Of a stretch of DNA of 64,000 bases, positions 27,501-39,223 are shown piece after piece. Under the pieces are notes generated by a model that was not told the DNA's origin, did no database searches, and saw only the letters and a list, made by a program, of their open reading frames with translations. The position numbers were made by a program, and so were the translations under genes. Every line of letters starts with the position of its first letter. The stretch's first letter is position 1. Source of the DNA: Lethocerus indicus. Lineage: Eukaryota; Arthropoda; Insecta; Hemiptera; Belostomatidae. Location: assembly GCA_019843655.1 (NCBI GenBank), contig JACDQD010000003.1, forward strand, positions 4,094,925 through 4,158,924, read 5' to 3'.

Positions 27501-30500
27501 TCTTTGTTCATAAATTTTGTTTATAATTACAGATACATTTAGCCAGCTGTGTGTACTGCACTGCCTTCTGCTAGATACTTCATTGCTACTGGGAAAGTTG
27601 TACGCTGATATGAAAAATGTCAGGCATGCTAGGTGTTACACTAAGCAGCAACTCACATTAGCTCAGAGACTTGCACTTCCGATAAGGTATATCTAAGATC
27701 TTTTTTCTTTTTAGTTTAGTTTAATTTAATAGTAAGTTTAAGTATTTATTTTATTACAATTTAGTTCATTAGTATATACATGAGGCTGCAGTGATGTGGT
27801 TCCAATCCTATTTGTGGGTGGTCACTTGTGTGTCCTGTTTAGGTTATGGGCTACAGTGTTATTCACTATATCATGCAAGTACATAGTTAAAGTTAATCTG
27901 AGTATCAAATGGGCAATGGGTTCAGAAATTTATATGAGTAATTAGTATAACTGTTTTTAATTATAAATTCTTATTTATGTTGTGGCACAACAATAACAAT
28001 AACAAAACTGTTTTAAAATTCTAATTAAAAGAGTAAATTAATGAAATTGTTTTTGTAGGGTGACTGATTTATTAATATTACTGGCCAGACTGGACATTCT
28101 CTGTGCTGATGCATTGGACTGTGATGTTAAACTGAGAGGTGTTGAGACTATATTGGAATTAGAAAATTGTTCTGATGAACTTTGTTATCCAGATGGAACT
28201 GAAGATGGTTCAGCGTCACCAATTTTTAGGAACATGGTCAAGTTAAAACCAAAATTTGTTTCTCATAATTCATCTTGCAGTTGTTACCACTGTAGCAATA
28301 TTGATTATCAGATTCTGTCACTGCAAGCTATCACTTTGAGGGCAGATCTGTTAGTGACAAAAGGTTTATCACCACAGGCGAAACAAGTGTTCAAAGGTAA
28401 ATAATAATTACATTTTTCGAAAACATCCTAGTAAAAAGAAGTTTTTTCCACATCTCAGGTGACTGGGAGTATTAGTCATTAGCTTCATTGTCATTATAAA
28501 TCTAATAAACATTTACCCTGTCCTTAGACTAAGTTAAATTCAAATTAGATCTAAGACAGTGGACTCTGTTGTCTGTTCATTGAATGTTATAAATACTGAG
28601 GAAAAAATATTTATTTCACATTAAGGAAAGGAAAAGGGCAGAATATTTGTGTATGCTCGTATGTTAAGAGTATTATTTCATGGAATGGAAAAATTTGATT
28701 TCCACTTTTAATAGTCATATTTTTCCACTTACTGCAAATTTTGAATTATGTGAATTTGCATTAATTCCAGAATCATTCAATCCAGAATATCATTAATAGA
28801 TAGAATATTTCTAATCCAGATTAATATTTAGATAGTATTAAGATAGAAATTTTGTTTTTTCAAATTTAAAAAACTGTGTTCCTATAATATTAAATGGATA
28901 TTACTGACAATAGTTATATTTGAGAACCAAATAAGCAAGAGAGGTAATTAAATATAATCAGATTCTGCAGAACCATATTTTTTCATTGTAAATTAATAAT
29001 GTTAATAGTTCTCTTGTTATAGAAAAGAGAATTTGTGAAGCAAATAATTGCATGTTGTTTATCAATAAAGACATAACATTTCTTGGCAGAAAAAATGTAT
29101 TTTTATTATGTTTGGCTTATTACTGTGTAATTTCAATGTTTCTTTATTTTACAGCCGGAAAGAATTTAATTAAAGTAATCAATTCCAAGGTACAAGCTGC
29201 ATGTAGCAATGTTATTACAACGGTTTTTGAGGCCGAAATAAGGTTTTACATAGCAGCAGTGACCGCCCTTGGCAATTGGGACTCGTTTATGAAGGCGATG
29301 GATTATTACGCTGTCGCTAAAAGCAGACTGCGCGAAATGCCCATACCCGACCTGATTTTGAACAACAGCCTATACTACCTTGAAACATGCATGGACTGGA
29401 TTCAGAACTATTCTTCACTCGTGTCCAAACGACGTAGAGGTAACAGATGGTTCTTTTGTTATTTTAACTGTGGAAGTAATTAAGGGGAAGGGTTGCCGAA
29501 AATGGCGATACGCCGTCTTCTCGACGGAAAACCGCTCCAGCTTTAATTATTGCGCTTATAGCGTAAGTTAAATATAGTTGTGTTTTCAGATCTGACTCCC
29601 ATCGGCAAGAGGATCGTAGTCGTCGATGCCGTAACGCCTTCGAATGTGGGAACGAGCGCGGCTAAGCCGGTCGTAATCGGCAAAGCCAATCCCAAGAGCA
29701 GCCACCTCGCCATTCCCGTTTCTCCGGTACCGATTCCGTTCAGGCGCAGGTTAATACTGGAAGACGTGAGCAACAGCGACGACAACAGCCCCGTCAAAGA
29801 GACTTCCGAAACGACCGACAATCTTAAAGGGCTCAAACTACCCACCATGATCGTTACCAGAATCGGAGACGATAAAGCGAACCCTCCCGGAAGCGTTGCC
29901 GTAAGTCGTGAAACGAGGAAAGCCTCCGGGCCGAACGAAACCGGTCACGAGGATATGTATTTCGGTCGTAAGGACCTGTTGAAAAAGTTGTCGCTGACCG
30001 AAAAGAGAGGCCGGAAGACGAGGGGAATCGCCGAGACGGGGACACCTTCGAACCTCGTCAGTTTTAAACCGCCGAGAACCACCATCAAGATATACTGCGA
30101 CGATATAGACGAAGACGCCACTCCGGCGACCGTGCGGCGCGGCAGGTCCAGAAGGAAGCCGGAAGCGCCCAACGATGAAAGGTTCAACAGTCGTCTGAAG
30201 CCAGGCAAGAAGTTGATTTTTGAAGAGACCGAGGAGCAGTCCTCCAAGCGGGCGAACGGTAAACACTCACCATTAAAAATAGACCACGAAAAATCGTACC
30301 CCGAAAACAATTCGACCGGCCCGATAGTGGAGAAGGGCGAGAGGAGGGAATCGAAAAATAACGGGAACCTGTTTGATGAAGACTCGCCTAAGGTACCGTC
30401 TAAAGTTTACGGCCACGACGGAGCCGCCACTACCGTCAGGAGAGGTAGATCGAGGAGGAAACTTGAGACGGACGCCGAAATCTCGAAGAGCTGTATGAAG

Positions 30501-30995
30501 CCCGGTAGGAAGTTGAATTTCGACGACGGCGATGAAGTTTTCGAGACAGCGAGGAAAGTAACGAGGGAGAGCGGTAAAGCGAAACAGCCCAGCGACGTCG
30601 CGTCGGAGGTGACCAGGAAATTAACTTTCGACGATGAGGACGCCGATGACACGGACAGCGTTCAAGAATTGGGAAAAATGAAATCTAATCGAAACGAGGC
30701 AATCCACCGAGTAGAAAAGGGGAAGAAGACTGCATTGGAAGAAGACGGAAACGATGAAGGGTCACCGAAACAATCTACCATCATTATAGATTCTGACATG
30801 TCGATTATTGAAAACACGCCGCCCGAAAAACTTGGCGGGAGTCGCAATTTAAAAATTGCCCCTTTAACGCCCTCAAACTTGTTGAATGATTTTAAAATGC
30901 TGGCTATTTCAAATAGGGACAAACACAACGCCGATTCGAAAAAGAAAGTCAGAACTGGAACGACTACTAAGTTGAGAACCAGGAATGTTAAATAA
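19747..30995 (+). CDS. Separase N-terminal region / Three rows-like protein, no protease domain
   Basis: Probably the helical scaffold of the cohesin-cleaving separase complex. Exons: 19747-19815, 20088-20318, 20882-21890, 22393-22526, 22753-22929, 23066-23196, 23488-23677, 24294-24398, 25240-25425, 26300-26465, 26555-26709, 26988-27207, 27533-27686, 28059-28396, 29155-29439 and 29590-30995. All phases agree, giving 1651 aa. Residues 1 to about 1180 look like helical repeats. The exon at 28059 encodes KFVSHNSSCSCYHCSN, like the SH-C-x-C-x2-C patch in the middle of animal separases, and is preceded by a separase-like helical stretch. The last exon is a basic/acidic low-complexity linker with repeated RKLxFDD-type motifs. 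Translation ends there. The caspase-like protease of separase (usually about the last 500 residues) is absent, and nothing up to the next gene encodes it. This matches the split arrangement known in Drosophila (Three rows plus Separase). Family call fairly sure; ortholog name not proven. Confidence 0.8.
24232..24275 (+). repeat. 3'-tail relic of the composite repeat family
   Basis: Matches the tail TATTCCAACCCCTCGCAGA found at 45642-45680 and, diverged, at 56188-56232, 38825-38865 and (minus strand) 35298-35340. Here it stands alone in a separase intron, just upstream of the exon at 24294. Confidence 0.7.
24503..24555. repeat. (TA)n microsatellite
   Basis: Run of about 53 bp of TA dinucleotides in an intron of the separase-like gene. 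Confidence 0.95.
24715..24965 (+). mobile_element. LINE 3' end fragment
   Basis: Intronic in the separase-like gene. It shares a run of similarity with the reverse complement of 61568-61830, including TCCATTGTAGTTAGTGCTTG and a terminal GCAACAATAAAA. The minus-strand relative at 61.7 kb encodes a LINE C-terminal tail, so this is a degenerate 3' end of the same family. Confidence 0.7.
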
Positions 30996-32215
30996 ACTAG
31001 GTATTTATTTGTTTGTTATTATATTGTGTATTGAGTGGTGTTTTATTGACATTTTAAAAAAACACTATTACCCGATTATGTATTTTTTATTATTAGTATG
31101 TATAAAAGTATGTCAAATGAGTCACATAATTTCCCATTTTATATTTAGAATGGTACCAAGGGAGTATAAGTAATTATGCCTGTTCGATTCAAAATTCTTG
31201 TATTGTTACAAAATATTTATTAAGATGAAAATATAAATATAACAATGTCGGATGTTTATATATAGTATATGTATATTTCTATCTAACCTATATCACATTT
31301 CTAAATGGGCCCGGATTATCGGCCCGGCGGACCATATTTCGATTTATAATAGGAACAACTTATGAAAATATATCTGTCAAAACTGCGGTTGCATACGAAT
31401 TTTTTTTGTAAAGCCCGATTCCGCTTAATATAATAATGTACAGCGTAAACGTATTTTCGTTACAACAGGTACATTGCAAAACAATCAAATCGTCGATTAA
31501 ATATACATCGTAATTATTTTATATAAGCCCAACGCAGCGGAATATATGGCTATTTAAAAATTAGTTACAATTTCGATAAGATGGTTTTCTATTGAAAGGA
31601 AAGTTAATGTATACAGTGCAGCACTTTATCGTAATTTCCAGCACAATTAAAATCAGCGATAATTTTTGCAACAGTTCGATTATGAAAGGAAAAGTGTTTT
31701 TTTTCTCAGTACCCAGAAAAAATATTGTTTCAGGTAGTAACATCATGTTACTACGCCTAGTAATAGATCATCTCGCGTGTGCGTAGGTTTAATTACTTTT
31801 AACTTTTGTACTTTTCCGGCAACAAATGATTAAACAAGTTAGAGAAATTAGAAAATACCGATTTATTTACAGGATAACTTCTTACTTATTAAGCATTCGT
31901 TATTTTTTTTTACTTCAGATACCTTGTGGTATCCAACGATACCATCCACTATTTATATTTGCGATAACACATTTACGCTATACAGTCGTAACATGAACGA
32001 GTTTATAAGTAGTGGAAGCATCGTCATTCGAGGAGTATCATGGCAGTACTTCAACTAACGGTATGTCGCTATATTAAATATATTCGCTTATTAAGTTTTC
32101 CCTTTAAAAATGCATTGCACAGCCTTCATCTCGCCGAACACTCGGTACCACCCCAAACGTCCCGACAACGCTCTCCTCTTTTGTACTCTAAAGGTATCGA
32201 CAATACGGAAATTGT
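30996..32215. other. Tail-to-tail intergenic region
   Basis: AT-rich 1.2 kb between the stop codons of the separase-like gene (plus) and the DUF229 gene (minus). It should hold both 3' UTRs. I searched it for a separase protease domain and saw none. No other coding signal. Confidence 0.5.
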
Positions 32216-35200
32216 TCACCGTTCGAGACAGTAACAATACTTCTGCAGGTAGGAATCGTTCATGCATCTGCTCTGGCTGCCGTAGGCGTTGATGCGGCTG
32301 ACGGTGTCGATGAGCTCGAAAGTGTACTTGTGCCTGACGGTGGCCTCGAAGAGGGCCTCGTTGGGCTCGGTCTCGAACAGGAGTACGTACTCCTGGTGGC
32401 CGACACTGTGGGCGAACACCTTGCTGCGGACGGAGAGTATCCTGTTGAGCCGGAGCTCGGCGCAGCCGGTCCCGTTGTTGAGGAAGCGAGCCCCGCCGGC
32501 GAGCGCCGCGTTCAGCCGACCCAGCACGAACCGGACCATCGCCCGGACGGGGCCGCTCTCCGGCGACTCGGTCTTATACTCGGAACAGGTGCACCAGTGC
32601 TCCGTCACGCCGACGTCCCTGCACGACCGGTTCCAGGGAAGCTCCTCCAGGAGGCTGGCGCACTCCGGGCAGCCCGCCGCTCCCTCACCGTCGCCTCCCC
32701 TCCCCAGCACGTCCTTCAGGGTCAGATGGAGGTCGAACGGTGACGTCAGCCTATCTCCGTTGGACAAGAGGTTTTCGTACTTCTGGGGGTAGGCCCGCCT
32801 GTACCACGGCGGGACCCAGAAGTACAGGTAGGGCAGCCTCTCTTCCAGCCAGCCGACGTACGTCTCCCTGATCTTCCCGAACCTCATACCGTGATCGCTC
32901 AGGAACACGATGAGTGTGGTGTTGGAGGCACCCGTCTCCGAGAGATCGTCCAGGAACCGCGCCACTCTTCCGTCCATCGCCGAAGGTTTATTGAGGTCGC
33001 TATGACTGAAACTGTTGGTCCAGAAAAGGGAGAAGTTGGGCGTGTCCTGGAAAGCGGAAGCGAATTCCAGCGCGTAGTCGAATATGTGATCGGCGGATGT
33101 GTTTAGTCCCAGACAGAGGTTGAGACCGCTTTCGACTTTCCTCCTGAGGAATTTTTCCGCGGCCAACATGTACGGCCTTATGTAGTAGTCGGTGGGCGTC
33201 CTCCTGAATCCGGCCTTGTGGTAGTTGAACGTACCTATCGTCGGTTCGTCCTCCGCGTAACAGGTAACGTAACCCATTTTAGAGAACTGATTCCAGATGA
33301 AGGGACACCCATCGAGGGTGTCGGTCGGCTTTCGCCAGCATTTGTCCCTGATCTGAGCCACCGTGTGACCGGTTAATATAGCCATCAGATTGGGGAAAGT
33401 GTTATCGTCCATTTTGTTGTAGCCTTTGTATTCGATCCAGCCGTTGGACGACAGGTAACTAACAGTTTTCGGCATCGTCCTTATTAAGTTGAGACGCGAA
33501 ATCGAATCTATGCCCACTAGCATGACGCTCAATTTGTCGTCGGCTCCCGTTGATGACGACGCGTTTTCGATTTTGGCAGCTACCTTCTCCGTTTTCCTGA
33601 CGAATGCGTGCATATTGGTGTAAACCTCCTTTTCCGATTTACCTTTTCGGACGCTACATTTCACTTTCACGAATTGTTCTTCTCCGCTGAACGTTACGCT
33701 GTCGTTGAACTCTTTGCAAGGCCCCACTCTGAAATGGAAACAACGAGGAAATGAGTATTATCGCTGTTATTTTGGGCTAACGAAATACGGATAAAATCGA
33801 GTCGGTTGGTAATTAAATCTCACGTGTAGACGTCGTCGACTTTGGTATTGGCGGTTGTGGTGTCAGTTCTGGTGAGCAAGGAGTAGCAGCAGGTGGGAGG
33901 GCGGCCTCCCCACTTGTACTTGTGGATGTACTCCCGGCGAATGGTGAGGTTGTGGACGGTGGCCGGTTCCTGGGGGTGGAGGAACCTGCGCACCAGAGTC
34001 AGGGGCGGTCCGCCCCCGCACCGCACCGGACCTTTAGCCTTCTTCACGAACTTCCGGATGGTCTCGTGGCGGGCGCTTACGTCCGGGATACGACAGCTCG
34101 GGTTCCACACCAGGTAGCCCTCCATCTTAGTCGCTGACGCCGTCGCGTTCAGGTAGTTGAAATAGGGCGCTTCCCGTTCAACGACGAGAACAAAAAATGA
34201 TCATTTACATACATTTACATCTGGTGCAATGAGCAGTAGTGTAGAAGTGGGATGAGACTACTTCTCCAGTCACCAATTTGGAACGCTTAGTTGACGAAAG
34301 ATTCCACAATAGAGATAATGTCACTGGAGCTTTTGAATCCGAAAGGTTTAAAGCGCTTCGAGAACAATTCGGCGAGGATAGGAATCGGGCGAATAACCGA
34401 CAAATATCGAAATAATTTAAAGGAACGCCTCGATTAGTTCGCCTCCAGAAGCTAAACAAGCCTGCACGAGGCAACGGCAAGTACCTCACCTCGCACCGTG
34501 CGGCGACAACAGCAAAAATGGAATAATACATTAATATTTTATTTTCTGCATTTAAAGTGTATATACCGGTCTATGTAAGTTCTCTAAAAAAGTGCTGGTC
34601 GGAATGCCCCGATTGCGTGGATTGAATGCGTGAGTGGTCCTAAGCGTGAGCGTGTATGTAATGGACACAGTATAGACAATATTATCCCGATCGAACTTGG
34701 TGCCCTAGTACACACTAGTGGTATCCAAGTGGAGTAATTGAATTAAAAAAAGCGTGTTCACAGTGAGGTTGGGAGCCGGTGTATACTGACGCCGTTCAAA
34801 TATTAAGCACTGCGTCTAATGTTATAAACGAAATGCTGTATACCTCTTAATAAATACGGATTATTAATGGATAAATGGCATTGGCAAGAGGGTAGATTTA
34901 TGCAAAATCATTTATACCGAACTATCGAATCGATGTGAATTCTTCTGCGCATCTACAGGGATAATCCCGATTCAGCTCCGTCCCCTTACAATTTGTGTGG
35001 GCAATGGAAGGCATTTGTTGGACGCAAATGATTGTACAGGGGCAAAAGATCCCGATTAAATTTTTTCTTAATGAATTAAACGTCTCAAAATATATTTAAT
35101 GGCGATACATAGTCTTACATTTATCGACCATCCTGAAATTTTCGGTCCTCTGCAGTATCTGCATGTAGCCGGTTGTTGTAACGTCGCCGAGAAAATAAAA

Positions 35201-36744
35201 CACCGAGAGGAAACCGATGAACCCGATACCGGCCACCAATTTCAATCGGTTACCATTCTGCCACACCTTAACACCACCTGAAAAATAAGTCAAGTTATGT
35301 TAGAATACCCGGTTTCTAGTCTGCGAGGGGTTCGAATAGCGTAGATTTCGTGTGTTTCTATCTCCTTTTGCTGGTTTGGTCTTTTGCTTTTGTTATTTGT
35401 TATAATTCTTTATTGGATTATCGGTCAAATATATATTTGATCACATAATTGGTCACAACTATTCGGTTCTGACTTCCAAATATATGACAGGAAACCTATC
35501 TGGTATTATGTATTTACGGTCATAAAACTTTTCCTGTTGATCCAAAATGTTTATTTTTAGTAATCTAGTTTCACGGTGAAAGTGTACCCAACGAACTATA
35601 GTTAAGTACATTGCCGGACCACCCTCAGGGGGCGCTAGTTTCACGGTGAAAGTGTACCCAACGAACTATAGTTAAGTACATTGCCGCACCACCCTCAGGG
35701 GGCGCTAGTTTCACGGTGAAAGTGTACCCAACGAACTTTAATTAAGTACATTGCCGCACCACCCTCAGGGGGCGCTAGTTTATCGGTGAAAGTGTACCCA
35801 ACGAACTTTAGTTAAGTACATTGCCGCACCACCCTCAGGGGGCGCTAGTTTATCGGTGAAAGTGTACCCAACGAACTTTAGTTAAGTACATTGCCGCACC
35901 ACCCTCAGGGGGCGCTAGTTTATCGGTGAAAGTGTACCAAACGAACTTTAGTTAAGTACATTGCCGCACCACCCTCAGGGGGCGCTAGTTTCACGGTGAA
36001 AGTGTACCCAACGAACTTTAGTTAAGTACATTGCCGCACCACCCTCAGGGGGCGCTAGTTTATCGGTGAAAGTGTACCAAACGAACTTTAGTTAAGTACA
36101 TTGCCGCACCACCCTCAGGGGGCGCTAGTTTATCGGTGAAAGTGTACCAAACGAACTTTAGTTAAGTACATTGCCGCACCACCCTCAGGGGGCGCTAGTT
36201 TATCGGTGCAAACGTGCACATTGCCGCACCACCCTCAGGGGCGCTAGTTTACGGTTTAGTTAAGTACATTGCCGCACCACCCTCAGGGGCGCTAGTTTAT
36301 CGGTGAAAGTGTACCAAACGAACTTTAGTTAAGTACATTTCCGCACCACCCTCAGGGGGCGCTAGTTTATCGGTGCAAGTGCACCAAACGAACTTTAGTT
36401 AAGTACATTGCCGCACCACCCTCAGGGGGCGCTAGTGTCACGAAAATTGTTCGTTGAGTGCACTTTCACCGATAAAATAGATTACTAAAAATAAACCTTT
36501 TTCAATCAATTTTGAATTAACAGGAAAACTTTTATGATCGTAAATACACAATGCCAGATAGGTTTAGCCATATATTTGGATGTCAGAACCTAATAGTTGT
36601 TAGCAGTTGTGTGATCAATTATATATTTGACCGATAATCAGACAAAGATTTAAGCCGATTAACAAAATCCCTCCCAACCCAAAAAAGACAAACACAGCCC
36701 CAAACACAATAACAAAACACACACACACACGCGCACACACACAC

Positions 36745-36799
<55 letters not shown>

Positions 36800-39164
36800 G
36801 CACGACATACAGACAACCACCACAGTATAAGTGACAGTGACAATGCAGTGAGGATGCCCACAAAACTTCCAAAGTAACTAACCGACTGATTAAGGATGTA
36901 ATTCCTCTCCATTAAACAAGGGACGGTGGTAGGAATATACAGGATATAAAAATAGCACTCTATCTTATGGCACGATAGACATAAACTGCAAAGGACTGGA
37001 AGGATCTGGCGAAGCTCTAATATTTTCTTCAGCAATGCTACAACTCTATACCTGGTTCATGCAGAGGAAGCGTGTTCCTGCTTCCTGTAGAGGAACAGTT
37101 AGTTGTTGGTCTGCACTTTTGCTCGAACAATGCTGATCATTATATTAACAATGAACATTAATGAGGTTTACCATTACAAAAGATAAAAGGTTGCGGAACG
37201 TACGGTTTTTTTTCCCAGAGCCCACGCCAGCGCGACCATAACTTATTAAATTGGAATTCTTGTTTAGGGGTCTGCCAGGGTTTGAAATACCATGTGATTC
37301 ACCAATCTACTAACGAAAATCAACTCAAGATACGAAGTAGCCGAGACCGGTCTAAAGGAAACCAGCGAGCGATAACCACAAGAACCATAATATAAATTTA
37401 ATGGTGTACATTATATATTGGTGTTTATTGGCTCGTAACAGGTAAACAATAAACTGAGTTATTAGTTTTGAGTATGGGGCGACTATTGTATCGTGGTAAT
37501 TAAAGTCAAGTAAAAGTTAAGAAGATTTAAAGAGATGAAAGGAGATGATGAAGGCTGCAAGAAGAGGACAAGAAAAGCAACGCACATTTTTTTATCAGTA
37601 GTCATGCACTTGTACATAATCATTTGAGACGCGGAATGATAAGACAACATTATTGTTGATAAAAAATAACGATAGAAAATCCAACGATGACAAGATGCCA
37701 TCATTTCGTACTTTGAGTTGCATCATTACGACCTCGAAAATACAACAAAAAATTGCGGAAGTTTTCACGAATGCTAATTTATAATTCAGTGTGAGAGATT
37801 CATTACACAAAGAAACAAACATTCATCGGCAATTATATTCCGGTAATGTTTTTACAATATATCCGATTAAATCATCGTTTAACTACTTCCACTCATAGCT
37901 ATTGATTTTAGTAGAGTTTCTGCGGGAAATAACACTTAATAATTCTACGCAGGATGGCGGGAAGCTGAAAATCGAATAGGGAGAAAATATAATTATTGAA
38001 TCTTAATAACGGAGAATCTTAATAAACCCAAGAAAAATAAACGGTCCTCACGAAATTAAGGGGAGTGATTTTTCCCTTTTTCTCTAATAATGGAATCCAA
38101 AATTCGGCGGGAGATGACACTAGCAGCCGCTTTCTGTAACGACTCGCATATATGATCGAGGGGTATAAAACCGGGGATTATGACTAAGGCAGTAAAGTAT
38201 ATACTAGGATCTAAAGCATCCTCTCGCAACTGTCTCTGGGCCGTTACTATTAGGCCGATAAATCAGACTTAGATTAGCATTAAAATATAGCAACGCGGTC
38301 TAGCGGCAGTTCTGACTTTCTGAATAATTTGCTACGAGGACATCGACAGCGTGAAGTGCAGAAAGTTTCCAGTTTACGATGAAGGGGAGCATAAACATTT
38401 GATTGCCAGTACTAGGACGTAGAGGTAGGTGTTGAATTGTGGTGCAATAAGGCGTTAGGCCATGAGGCTATGAATATTCACGGCCCGGAGTTTCGCCGTT
38501 TGACGTTCGCAATGGACAACGTGCCCCTGATGCAACCACACACCATGACGCAATGCCGCAAGGACGAGATATTATGTTTCAGCGCTCGTCCATCTCGGAC
38601 AAGAATCCCATTCATGTGCAGACGACCATCCTCCGAACCGGCGATTGTGTCATATATATAAATCTGCACCGGCCGATAGGAAACTTAGATTCGCGCCTTT
38701 CGACTCAACAAGAACCCATCAGACAAAACAGGAATCGTGCAAACTATTGAAGGAGAGTAAAAACCCACCGAAATAGGCAAACAATATAACATGCTACACA
38801 TTCAATTGCGCGTAACGTTCATGATATCTTATACCCTCGCAGGACCCCAAACAGGTATCCTAAAATCTGTTTTCTATTTGATGGCAGTTTTGTTGAGGAT
38901 AAACGGCGTTTAGCACTATAGTTTATAATCCCGAGTGACAGTATGGTCTTTTTGCTGGCAGAATACATTAAAGCTGGCATTCGAAAGTACCTCACTATGT
39001 TATATCCGATGTGAAATGATATTGCCGGCGTTACGCGAACTGTACATTCGTTTTCATGCGTTAGATACACTTATTATTGTTTGAGTGTTCTCGAGGAAAT
39101 ATTTTAAGTTTTGGAACTCTTACAGGTTCCATTATCAACTGACTGAAGAGTGGGTCAACTTGGG

Positions 39165-39223
<59 letters not shown>

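Noticed and set aside
29838..30310. Long open frames antisense to the last separase-like exon
   Set aside because: Shadows of a CpG-rich coding exon; the plus-strand frame joins the upstream exons in phase.
32289..32792. Open frames on the plus strand over the DUF229 last exon
   Set aside because: Antisense shadows of a GC-rich exon with clear DUF229 motifs on the other strand.
35567..36476. Regular repeats that look CRISPR-like
   Set aside because: Whole units repeat head to tail without unique spacers, in a eukaryotic genome; it is a minisatellite.
36615..37035. Minus-strand open frames rich in Tyr-Ile repeats
   Set aside because: They are translations of the (TA)n microsatellite; the same happens at 39085-39312.
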